Source: Setaria digitata (Eukaryota; Nematoda; Chromadorea; Rhabditida; Setariidae). From it: a DNA stretch of 64,000 nt. The notes under the pieces are model-generated. The model had not been told where the DNA came from and did no database searches. It worked only from the letters and a program-made list of their open reading frames with translations. This document shows, piece after piece, positions 51,424-64,000 of this stretch. A program made the translations under genes and the position numbers. The stretch covers positions 1 to 64,000 of the forward strand of contig RCAB01000039.1 of assembly GCA_003640385.1 (NCBI GenBank), in the 5' to 3' direction. Within the stretch, counting starts at the first letter, position 1. Each line of letters opens with the position of its first letter.

Positions 51424-52088
51424 ATTGCTCAGTGCTACTTAAACAGTTATCGTAAAGCGAGGAATACAGACGATGATCACCACTCACAGCACCTAACCAG
51501 TGAACCTGAAAAGGAATCAAATTCGACCATCCCTGCTTTCCAGACAACCCGCACGATATACAGGACGGAAAACCGGACACTCCACACAGCAAACAATGAC
51601 AACGACCGTACACCACATAAGCCACGCATGACACACAGTTACCTTCGTCTCTTGTCATTCGGTGTCGAAACCAAGCAGGCATCTCTGTGTTACGGACCAC
51701 TCCTTTTGAAAATCCTTCTTTTCCGTATGTGGTGCTGGGGTGCTCGTTTAGTTGCTTGCTTGACGAGATGAGAGACTGAGGAGGCTTGTAAGGACAAGGC
51801 TAGACAGGTAGCTAGACTTTATCACTTTCTTTATGCATAGTGCTAATGTGTATAACTGAATATATAGTTTGAACTAATTGCCATGGCAGTTTTTTTTTTT
51901 AGGTTTTTCCGTAATACGTTTAGGTCTGAAGTGCAGCATTTTAATTTCTGCTAATTGGTAAATTAATTAGTTGCATATTAATAAGCATTAAAATTCCTAG
52001 CTGTTCAGTAATTATAGCTATAGACCTACATGCTACTCAATGTTTATTTCAGACTTGATACCATATCCGTACGTACTTAGATGTCATT
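51424..52088. promoter_or_regulatory. Divergent promoter, RNF5 and RNF121
   Basis: Two ER ubiquitin-ligase genes diverge from this 665-base gap. It is mixed in composition with an A/C-rich part at 51480-51640. A plus-strand frame of 127 codons (51388-51771) overlaps the antisense of RNF5 exon 1 and shows no conserved features. ACGTACTTAG ends eight bases before the RNF121 ATG and may be a trans-splice acceptor. Confidence 0.5.
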
Positions 52089-54690
<2,602 letters not shown>

Positions 54691-55838
54691 TTCTAAGAAT
54701 TCATCTGTTTAATCAGAAGTGCTACTCGCTTTTCAATCCGTCAGCTAAAAATCTGCTCAAGTTGTGATTGAATAATGTCCGATGAAGAGATCCATTTCTG
54801 TTCTATCATATAGTTAAATGGCAGTCTCATAGGTGTTGGAAATGCGTGCTGCTGTTTGTTTGTTTTTGCTTTTCATTGAAAGGTGTTTCTAGTAGTCATT
54901 TGAAAAGCATGGAGCAAAAATTATTTTAGACCAGTTTGACGCGATACCGACTTCCTTTACTTTTTGCAAGATTAGCCTTTCACTGTAAGGATTTTTTTTA
55001 TCGGAACTGCCTTTGAATTGCTTTCTTTTAACTGTGATCACCTCCATATGTTTTAATGTGAAATTTCTTGTCAAGGGTTCTTTTGCATTCGCTTTCTTTG
55101 GTCAGTTTATTTTTATTGTTGTAACTTATTTTCGAACATTCTCTTTTATTTGTACTGTATTCATTCTTCCATCTTAATTTATTTCAACATTTACTTCATT
55201 TCTTCCTCAGAGAATCTTTTATATAGTCTCGAAAAATGAAGGAAAAAGCGTTATAATTGTAGAAGTAGGAAAAAAATCATTGGAATTTTTTTTTTTTTGG
55301 GGGGGGGGGAGGGGGTTGTGAGGCAAAGAGTATGTAGTCGAAACAAAATGGTTAGATAGCAAGTGGAAGACGGAGAGTTCTCGAATATACTGATAGGAAT
55401 TTTATACTTTCCTTATTATTATTACTACCGTAAGAATTGTATATATTCTATGATATAGCGATGAGTTTGACTTTAGTGAATATTGCGCAGAGTATTTTTT
55501 ACTTTTTCCTTCCACTGATTTCATCCACGTTCTCTTATTATAATATATGCATATTATAATATATGGTTCCATTAACTGCTGTTTTTTTTTCCTGTCAGAA
55601 ATTTATGTTCGAACTATGGTCGAGAAATTTTATACTTGTAAAGAATAATTGTGCGTCTTCATTTAGTAACCCATTGGCAACTTGGTAGAATAATCGAATG
55701 GTGGAATAGTATCGTTAATACTTCAAGCAGAATTCAAATTGATTATGAAACTTTTCCTTCCAGGGTTAAATTCAAAATACGATTGTATCTGTCAAGCAAC
55801 CCTCTTCTACAATATTGCTGGCTGATTATTGTGTTGTG
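54691..55838. other. Intergenic RNF121 to NSRP1
   Basis: No gene is recognised. It contains a T13-G11-A-G5 tract at 55286-55315, unusual in this AT-rich DNA. A plus-strand frame at 55651-55839 runs into the NSRP1 start in another frame and looks like chance. Confidence 0.5.
55286..55315. repeat. T13-G11-A-G5 homopolymer tract
   Basis: Thirteen T, eleven G, one A, five G. The guanine run could form a G-quadruplex between strands or be a length-unstable site. Exact lengths should be treated with caution. Confidence 0.9.
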
Positions 55839-58810
55839 ATGTCGACAACAGCATCAAAGAAGTAATATTTCTTGCACTTGAAGCTTCTTTTTTACCGAGC
55901 AATTTCAAAGTGATGTGTTTAGATATGGTTTGATTTTGAAGAATTCGGCTGCACCAGTGAAACTAGCTGTGAAGCCAGTTGCTGCTGCATTTGCTAATAA
56001 CGATGATGACGACACCGAGGTTCTTTCATTTACGGAAATTCTGTTTACTGCAAATAATAATCGTTAAAAAAGTGGATTCAGTTTCAGTTACAAATTCCCA
56101 ACAGTACCAGTGTTTTTTTTTTTTTAATTATAGGCCACGTCGTCGAGTGAGGTCACCATATCGACAATGCGCGCAAAAATGCAAGCAAGGCGCGAACATG
56201 AGAAAGCGCTCGCTGAAGATCCAACAATTTTTGATTATGACAATGTGTACGAAGAATTACAGGCAAAGAAAAATCGAAAAATTACCGAAGTTATAACTGC
56301 AGACAAAGAACGGAAGGTTATTTGGTTTTCTTTTTTTCGCCAATTTATAGTCAAATTCCTAAACAATATGTAAGGTTGTGTATCATAACATGTAGTTTTG
56401 CAGTAATTTTGTGCGAGGTCTCTTGTGCACTGCAAAGTAGATGTTATGAACGAAGGACTTCATCGGCAGTTTTATGTAGTTATCTAGTGCAGTTGATCTG
56501 GAATATTTTTGTTTGTTTCCTGGAGTACCTTTTCAGAATGCGTAATTGTCATTCGTTTTTTTTTTCCTTCTTAAGTTTATTATGTGGAATTGGTAATAAT
56601 TACAATATTGCAACTGCTTATGTCTAAGGAAATATTTTTTTCTTAAATTCTTGCAAGGTAGATGTAGTCTAATAGTTCCACGGTCTAGGGTTTTTAATTT
56701 GTTCTTATTTTTATTAAAGAAAAGGATTCATTACTAATAAATTTGGTAATATCACCCGTCCTTCATTTTTTTGATTCACCGATTTATCCTCAGGACAGTA
56801 TGGTGTGCTGCACCTCATGCCTACCTGTTTCAGTCAAAATATGCGGGCCAAATTTTGGAAGCACATAAGAAACGTTTACTTGCTCAGCAAAGTCGAGAAG
56901 AGCGCAAACAACAAAAAGAACGTGAAGCAGAGGCTGGAGAATTTGACGACAAGGAGGTTTGTTAACACCTCGATTCTTATTTTGTTCTAATTTGTGAGCT
57001 ATTTTTCGAAGATCTTATACTTTTGAGAAAAATTTTCCAGAAATTCGTTACAAGTGCATATAAAAAACAGTTAGCAGAAATGGAGAACTTCCGTTTGCAA
57101 GAAGCAGTTGACAGTCGTCTTGACGGTAAATGCATTTTCATTTGCATCTCTTAATCTTAAGAGCATTTTTTATTTGTAAGAAATTATTTTACTGAAACTA
57201 TTCAGATCAGCAGTTCTTGAGGTATAATATGATATATAGTACGAACTGTGTATGAATGCTGAAGTTTAATAGTAGAGGTTCATCTTAGTATAATTATTTA
57301 ATAATTGAGTCTCTAAATGCTTTAATTTAATAAACACTAAATGCTAGGTTATTGTGATTTGAGAGTTCTCTCATGGCTGGATTTATTTTGTTTAGAATTG
57401 ACAGCAGTGGAGAAACAAAAAAGTGGCATGTGGAAAGGTGGCTTTTATAGAACGCTGTTGAATGATATTTCGAGAGATAATAGCGCAGTGAAAGAAGAAC
57501 TGGATATAAAACAAGATGTTTGTTACTGATTATGACTAATAAGTAGTAAAAGTTTTTTCAGAAAAAAGTATCACATATGAAATCGTGTTAGATGTTTATT
57601 TGGAATCTATTTACTTCTGTCTGGAGCCGAATAGTGAAGAAATTTCGTTGTTCTTTTTTGATATTGATGTGTGACGTAGTTCTTGCTTCTTATAATTTTA
57701 GTTTAGGTTGGTAGCCCTGTAGATGTGCAGGATAAAACATTGGATCGCGCTGAACATGCTAAAAAGCTTGCTTCTTTGCGGAAAAATGACAGTGATGATA
57801 GATTCTTGGAATTCTCTGGTGATAAACCGACGAAATTAACAGATTTCGATGATTCGGATGTTGAACCAGAGATGAACACTGAAGTATCAGTCCAGCTGAA
57901 GCCGGGTTTAAATATTTTGGTCTGCTTGAACTTCTTTCTGTACCTCCCTATGACTATAACGATCTGCCACTCTATAAAAAATATAACTCCTTAACATAAT
58001 TCAATAAAAAACAAGTTTCCTATCCAGATTATTAAGAATTTTGTTTTGCTTCTGTAATTCCATATATATATATATATNTATTCAAGTTTTAAATTATGTG
58101 AGGGTGAATTATGCCTATCTCACTGCTAATCAAACATTTGTTTGAAGTCTTGTTTTCAGAAATCGCGGGTGAAAAAACCAACAAAGGCAGAACAAATTCG
58201 ACGGCACTTCACTCCATCACCGGAACATCTAGTAGGGAGCGGTAGCAGTGGTGAAGAGTCATCAAGGGAGGAAAAAAGGAGGATAGAAAGGCGAGAACGC
58301 CATGGAAAACAAAGGCGGGAAAAAAGGTAAATATTGGAAGCTAATTTGACATGATGAACAAAGTTTTAAACATATTTGCACTTTATTTCATTTTAGTGTT
58401 GAATCGGAGACGGTAAAAAGTGCTAAAAAACACCACAGTAAAAGTCGTCAGCACAATCCTGTGGGAAAAAAAGAGCAGGGGAAATGTGATGAGAAAAAAA
58501 GAGTCGAGAAGGAGGGAGAACAGGAGTTGAAGAAGAGAGCTGTGGTGGAGAAAACTAAGGAAGAAAGGTTGGCTGATCAATTTCTCTGGATTTTTAGGTT
58601 CAATAAAACTCGAATTTCTAAGGCTTGAGATATGGAGTTGAAACTGCTACTTCAATTTTATTTAGTCAACATGATTTATTCATTATTGTTTGCAGGCTGC
58701 AGATAATTAAAAAAATATTAGCTCATCGAAATGGTCCGGAGAAAATTGAAGAAATGAGACAAAGATACCTCGAGCGAAGGAATGAAAAAGTTGTTTCTTT
58801 GCCACTATGA
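55839..58810 (+). CDS. NSRP1: Nuclear speckle splicing regulator NSRP1 (CCDC55)
   Basis: Ten exons: 55839-55861, 55923-56019, 56134-56316, 56834-56956, 57041-57125, 57396-57517, 57707-57883, 58160-58326, 58397-58567 and 58696-58810, giving 420 residues. The conserved DUF2040 part runs from KYGLIL and NNDDDDTE through ALAEDPTIFDYDNVYEELQ, ERKQQKEREAEAGEFDDKE and KFVTSAYKKQLAEME to GGFYRTLLND. The second half is a low-complexity, lysine/arginine/glutamate-rich tail with RS-like pieces. The protein binds RNA and changes alternative splicing in nuclear speckles. The donor of exon 7 is a choice between GTATCA (57884) and GTCTGC (57920), both in phase; the shorter is used. The first coding exon is only 23 bases. 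Confidence 0.88.
58062..58080. repeat. (TA)n tract broken by an N
   Basis: A short TA microsatellite in intron 7 of NSRP1 with an N at 58078. Here there is no flanking duplication, so it may be a base that could not be called inside the repeat. Confidence 0.8.
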
Positions 58811-60802
58811 TTTTTGAACAGTGATTTTCCCGTTTGGAGCTAATTTATAAAAGCAGCTGTCATGTGAATGATTTAAATTGTCGAAAGCTTCCTTATATGT
58901 ATGGATAACTATTTTCTTTAACGAATTACATGATGTACAGTTGAAATTCTGTTTTTATTCTTCCCTAAATTCTTGGTTTTTTAATGTCTTTGTTTTGTTT
59001 GCCCACAGTTTATTCCTTTTCATTAGTGTATCATTCATTAGCCAAGATTTCACTGATTCTTAAAGTATTTCAATATTTGTTATTAGAGAATTGTAAAATT
59101 TATATTCTTATTGGAATAAAAAATAGAAGCCATCACCACAATAAGATTTATTTTTTTGTCGCTTCTCACATCTCTTCTAGTCAGCTTTTCTTTTTTTGTC
59201 GTTGCTGTACCATCATGTTGTATTTACGTTCATGCCACAAAATCATGCAGTTGACTGCGGACCTTGGACTGAAAGCTAAGAATTGCTCTTATTCCACTGT
59301 GTTTAAAGAGTTGCTTTGAGGTATTGCTGGTATTACAAATCAGGTGTCAGCAAAATTACGGTACGGTACTATAAAATGAACAGAAGTGACATTTACAGTT
59401 TCGCACAATTTTGAGTAGCAGTATATGATTCTCACGGGAATCTAAAATGCAAAGTTATCATTGTAAAGATGATGAAGTGAGACAGTGAGATGCGTTTCTC
59501 TGGCAACTTGCAAGGGATTGTTTAATAAAATAAAATTGTATTTAAAGGTGGTGTAGTGCCGTTCTATATTTCCTATCTGAAATGTGATTTTCTCTGTATC
59601 AAAATCAGTTAGGACTATTTTGAGATTTGCTGAGAACTTCGATTAATTCTGGTAGCCGGTATTGAGTTTTTTTTTTCGAAAATTTGGTTCTGAAGTCAAT
59701 TTCAAAATTAGCTACTCTTTAATTCCTACACGGCAGCTGTTCAGCAGTTGTGGCACTTTTCAAGAGTTAAAGCAAAGTATTTGGGATGGTCGGCTGCAGT
59801 GAGTTCTAGATTTCATTTAACAAGTCAATCATACTGAACTAAGCAGCAAAGAACAGTTGGTTATCGTTTGTAACAATGAAAATCGGGTGGGATTCCCTCA
59901 TCTATTATTTTAATTTGAACTTCTAAATTACACTTTTTTTACACATGTTGCAGCCAGGAGTTTTTACCCCATGTTAACGATAAAGCATGCTATGAGAGGT
60001 GAAAGATATGAAAGTATGAAATGAAATAATTTCTCAAACTATTATCAAATATAAATTAGTGAATGTATGCAAGATCAAAACCATTTCACCTTGAGAACAA
60101 GTTTCGCAATATCACTTAACATTTAAGAAATTATCACTTGACATATTTAACAGGGTGTAAGTGATATCAAAAATAAGCCAAATTTCTACTTATAAGGAAC
60201 ATTGCTTCATTAACGGTTTCTATTGTAGTATACTTTATTGCTGTTATCTTTATTATTAAAGAATTACTGCTCAATTAATTTACTGATTAATCAAACGTAC
60301 CGTATGACGTTCAGTGAATGGCCTTCAGCTGAAAGATTTCCTTTTTCTCCCGCAAACTGTTTCTTCCGTCAAGATTATTCCTTTTCCTTTCAGAGTTGCA
60401 GATAAAGGTTGCTAGTAGAGGAAAAAAAGAAAAAAAGGAAGGTGGGCGCAAATGTATTACAAATTCAAGGGCAAATAATTCTTCTATATAAGGTTGCCGA
60501 ATAAATGGAATTGTTAGAAAAATTTTTTATGGATCTTTAGCAATCTTGCTTTGTGCAATCAGCAAATTTCATTTTTTTTTAATGGCACTTTGGATAATTT
60601 AACTTGCTGATATAAATGATTTTTCACTAAAATTAGTAGTTTAAGTCAAGAAACTTTTGAAGTTATATCTCAATCCACTTTCACTTCCTTTCTTCATTGT
60701 TTTATCTTTTTATAATTTTTCTGCAAACTACAAAATGTCTAACTGATATGTTGAAATTTAGTAAAAACTGAATTTCAGATACCTTCCAGCCTATCTATAA
60801 CA
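58811..60802. other. Intergenic 2 kb, NSRP1 to collagen
   Basis: No gene is recognised. The plus-strand frame at 58984-59319 (111 codons) is rich in aromatic residues, unspliced and without any known motif; it is probably chance in T-rich DNA. The right part is the collagen promoter. Confidence 0.5.
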
Positions 60803-62464
60803 ATGAGTAGCAAGACATTCCTCACAATGACTTTAGTCATGAGTGTATGCGCAATTGTCGTAGTGCTACTTGTCGCCGCTTCCCTCTTCAATGACATCAG
60901 TGAACTTTATGAGAATGTCATGGAAGAACTTCATGATTTTAAGGTTGGCTTTTGAGTTTTTTGGCACAAAAAAGAGTAATAAGACTTGGTGGAAATGAAA
61001 GTAATAATAACATTCCCATCATGTCATTACCAAGAGCCTGACTTCTAAAAGGTTCAAAATTGTGCAATATTCTAGATCATCTTAAAAAATTCAAGTATTT
61101 GTATTTTTAAAAACTTCCAAAACAGTTGATTCATATCCAATTATTTCAGGGCGATAATTTACTTACACTTATTAAATTTGTCTCTCAGAATGATAAATTC
61201 GCTTTTTTTTATTCGTGCGTTGTGCGAATATGAGAATTAATTTTTTTTAAGCCAAAAAAATTGTTTTTTGATGGCATTTCTTTTTGTGAGCGGTATGCTA
61301 ATTAATTTCCTTTATTGAAATCTCAAATAAACAGTGAAAAAAAAATTAAAAAAATATTACTTTGTTGTTTTTTAAGTTTCCAATTTTTAAAAATTTTCCC
61401 ATCAGTAATCTGTAACATGCAGAAAAAAAAAGCGATAGAATGAGAAGAACTTTATTTCTTGATAACTGGGAGTACCAGTTTTACAGGTGATATCAGATGA
61501 TGCGTGGGATATGATTCGTAAGTTGAGCAACCATCCATCAGGTGATGTTTATTCTGCATCAAAATTCGTCAAGTTGTTTCCCCGTCGTAAGCGTCATATC
61601 ACCGGAGAAGGCTGCAGTAAGTTTTGAATTATATTCTATTCAGAATAAAAATAAGAATAAAAAGTTGTAAATATCTTTTTTAATTTATCACAATTTTTAT
61701 TTTTCATCCTAAATCCCTAAAAATTGCAGAATGCTGTCCTTCTCCTGAAATATGTCCGCGGGGAGCACCTGGACCACAAGGCAATCAAGGATGGACAGGT
61801 TTCGATGGAATACCCGGAGAAGATGGACACGACGGAGTGCCAGGAATTACATTTACGTTTACTAGCGGAATCTCCGGTGATTGCATCCAATGTCCACATG
61901 GTCAACCAGGAGTACCTGGATCTCCTGGTCTTCCTGGCGAACGTGGACCAAAAGGACGTCGTGGAAGTCCGGGATCACCGGGAAGAAAGGGTATGCTAGG
62001 TCAATGTGGGGAGCAAGGATCGCCTGGACCAAAGGGTGTTCCTGGAAGCCCAGGAAGATCTGGTCCACTAGGACATGATGGAAAATGGGGAAGAGGCGCA
62101 ATGGGTTTAAAAGGTCCAAAGGGACGACGTGGTTCACGTGGACTTCCGGGTAAAAATGGCGCGAGAGGCGCTCCTGGTCTTTCCGGTGAGCCCGGTTTAC
62201 CGGGACAGCGTGGTGTACTTGGACGCAGTGGCAAAGATGGGCTTGAAGGAATGGTGAATTTTTATACAATTTATGAGTTTATCAGAACAATTTCAATTTT
62301 ATACCACAAAATTCGTCAAGAATAAAATCCGTCATCAAGGCCCATTATATAATGCTGCTAGCGTCATATAATTTCAGATTGGATTATCCGGAATACCCGC
62401 TCCAGATGCCTATTATTGTCCATGCCCGTTGCTCAATTCAATGTCCTTGCTCGAAAAAGTGTAG
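60803..62464 (+). CDS. Cuticle collagen (Col_cuticle_N family)
   Basis: Four exons: 60803-60943, 61487-61616, 61730-62253 and 62378-62464, giving 293 residues. The N-terminal hydrophobic segment ([20 protein letters not shown]) is the nematode cuticle-collagen signal/anchor. A subtilisin-type cleavage site (FPRRKRH) follows, then Cys pairs KCCPSPEIC before the first Gly-X-Y block ([14 protein letters not shown]). A non-helical break with CIQC separates it from a longer Gly-X-Y block. The tail has YYCPCPLL. The number and placement of Cys clusters agree with cuticle collagens, which are trimerised, cross-linked and laid down by the hypodermis at moults. The break contains [12 protein letters not shown], unusual in sequence but in the expected place. 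Confidence 0.95.
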
Positions 62465-63129
62465 AATTTGTTTCGTATATACATTTTGTAGCAGATGATT
62501 TCAGACTTATCTTTTCGACCAGTTCATTTGATGATTCAACTTGACTACGAGATTTGGGCTATTTTTTGAGTGAATTAGAATGTTTTAAGTTGAATCAAAA
62601 AACACAGGACATTTATACGTTAATGGTAATTGAATCGGTTATTGGACAGTTCTTATAATTCATTTCATATCTGCCATATGATAATTTAAAACATTTTTTG
62701 GAAATCTGTAAGCTTGTTCTGTGGACTCAACCGTAAAAAATGGAAATAAGTGAGAAGAGAATGTTTCTTTTAAATAATTAGTTATGGAGGACAATCGATG
62801 GTATGTCAGAAAAATGTGTTGCAATTTGCTTCCGAAGTGATGTTTTAGACGTTTGTTCGAACTGGCTAACCTTCCTGAAATTTTTAAGAATTATGAAAAA
62901 GCAACAAAAGAAGTGGCGAGAAAAAACTGTAGCGTTTATATATCATTTAGGATCATTTTAAACTCAGAACAAGCAAGCACTATGCTCTCGCATATGTTGC
63001 TAAACAAAATAAATTAAGTCCAAAAGTGTATCGCTAGACTCTATCACATATTTTCGCTTTTCCTTCAATAAATTAAGTTGTAAAAGATAGATGGACCGAA
63101 TTGGTACTGCATATCAGTTGATTTGTTCC
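62465..63129. other. Convergent gap, collagen to glutamine synthetase
   Basis: The 3' UTRs of two convergent genes. AT-rich, with no open frame of interest and no repeat noticed. Confidence 0.5.
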
Positions 63130-63572
63130 TTAGTCGAGTAGAATTGTTTTGGTCATTATTCCAGTAACAGCATACGGATCACAGTTCGATGAAGGACGCC
63201 TATCTTCCAAGAATCCCTACAGAAAACTACAGTAGCCTCTTTACACTCGAAAGGCTTCAATTAGAATTGAAAAAAATCAAAGTAATTTGAAAGCGAAATC
63301 ATAAATAAGACTAAAAAGAAATTAATGAGACAAAAAATCAACCTATTCCTACTGGTTAATTAGAATTGCCAAAAAATTCTGCAAAATTTCAAAAATAAAA
63401 ACTTTTTTTTCTCTGGCGACAGCTCTCGGTATACGGACAGAAGCGCCTCTGTTAGCGACACCCCAAGAAAATTTATCGATGCTAGAGGTTTCGTGCTTTC
63501 CCGTCAAACGGCGTACGTTATCCATACCACCGTGTGGATCGTACATTGCTATATGCTCCTGGAATTGCATAG

Positions 63573-63604
<32 letters not shown>

Positions 63605-64000
63605 GTGAAAAATTCTCAATACTTTGTGTTTCTTTTCAAGCTTCTTAATCGCTTCTTCCACATATTGAATGCCACCTTCCGCACGCATCTTTTCCGTTGA
63701 AAAGTTACAATGACAACCAGCTCCATTCCAATCACCACCTAAAATTTTACGCTAATTAGCGAGCAATTAAGCAAAGTAACAAACAGTCTAAGAATTTCGC
63801 ATTTAATTAGGAATGAATTTCGCACGTGTAACTGCTGGTTTCGGATCGAATGTAACCAGAACACCATATATTTCAGAAATACGATAGAGTAAATATCGTG
63901 CCATCCAGAGTTGATCACCCATAGAAATTCCTTCACATGTGCCCAGTTGGAATTCCCACTGTCCAGGTGTTACCTCTGCATTTTCATCAATATAAGTTGA
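63130..64000 (-). CDS. Glutamine synthetase, 3' part (5' end beyond window)
   Basis: Partial gene: exons 63826-64000 (open at the window edge), 63623-63738, 63403-63558 and 63130-63216. The order of motifs is that of the eukaryotic GSII enzyme: [78 protein letters not shown] and [15 protein letters not shown]. The glutamate-binding and nucleotide-binding loops and the [10 protein letters not shown] arginines are intact. The enzyme condenses glutamate and ammonia to glutamine in the cytosol. The first junction gives [13 protein letters not shown], one or two residues longer than usual. The final residues (MTKTILLD) are typical. A 24-T tract in the intron at 63573-63596 is noted. Confidence 0.94.
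63573..63596. repeat. Poly-T tract (24 T)
   Basis: Uninterrupted T run in a glutamine synthetase intron. On the gene's own strand this is poly-A, close to the 3' splice site used for the next exon. Length is likely to be polymorphic. Confidence 0.9.

Noticed and set aside
51388..51771. 127-codon plus-strand open frame overlapping RNF5 exon 1
   Set aside because: It is antisense to a certain exon and has low-complexity, non-conserved content; no splice or start context supports it.
58984..59319. 111-codon plus-strand frame in intergenic DNA
   Set aside because: Composition follows from T-rich DNA; no motif and no neighbouring exon.

Overview
The window is nuclear DNA from a nematode, most likely a filarial or other clade III parasite. 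The reasons are an AT-rich background with poly-T/poly-A tracts, many short exons with TTTTCAG-type 3' splice sites, candidate trans-splice acceptors just upstream of start codons, a cuticle collagen, and single-copy genes whose best matches from memory are animal families. Genus and species cannot be fixed from the sequence. I saw no bacterial, viral or organellar insert, no CRISPR array and no convincing tRNA or rRNA gene. Gene models were built by hand: reading frame was carried across every intron and family motifs were used to choose splice sites.

Layout, left to right. (+) RPRD1/CIDS-type CTD-interacting protein (520-3149). (+) DRG2 GTPase (4116-6776), SDHAF2 (7249-7692) and TM2D2 (8313-9401), closely spaced on one strand and possibly one operon. 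A 3.2 kb gene-poor stretch. (+) A cysteine-rich secreted or GPI-anchored protein (12588-13917). (-) UNC-25-like glutamate decarboxylase (15418-20695). (-) VMP1/EPG-3 (22223-25580), a small unknown ORF (25750-25935) and a short URB1-like protein (26343-29655), which could be co-transcribed from the right. (+) U2AF65 (30457-34547), divergent from URB1. (-) A UBE2L3-like E2 whose active-site cysteine is problematic (35025-36066). (+) An unidentified small gene (about 36771-37528). A 3.5 kb gene-poor region with an assembly gap. (+) A GT92 glycosyltransferase (41047-44412). (+) A KLHL2/3-type BTB-Kelch Cul3 adaptor (45114-49187), also crossed by an assembly gap. (-) RNF5/RNF185 (50138-51423) head to head with (+) RNF121 (52089-54690). 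(+) NSRP1/CCDC55 (55839-58810). (+) A cuticle collagen (60803-62464). (-) The 3' part of a glutamine synthetase running off the right edge (63130-64000).

Most of these are housekeeping genes: transcription termination and splicing (RPRD1, U2AF65, NSRP1), ribosome biogenesis and translation (URB1-like, DRG2), ER membrane biology and ubiquitin (VMP1, RNF5, RNF121, E2, KLHL) and mitochondrial assembly (SDHAF2). GAD makes GABA from glutamate, and glutamine synthetase uses the same substrate. No obviously new system is present. The observations most worth following are a triplicated first exon of GAD, an E2 gene that cannot keep its catalytic cysteine with canonical splicing, an in-phase alternative last exon in VMP1, and a U2AF65 intron full of decoy 3' splice sites like the regulatory exon known from C. 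elegans uaf-1.
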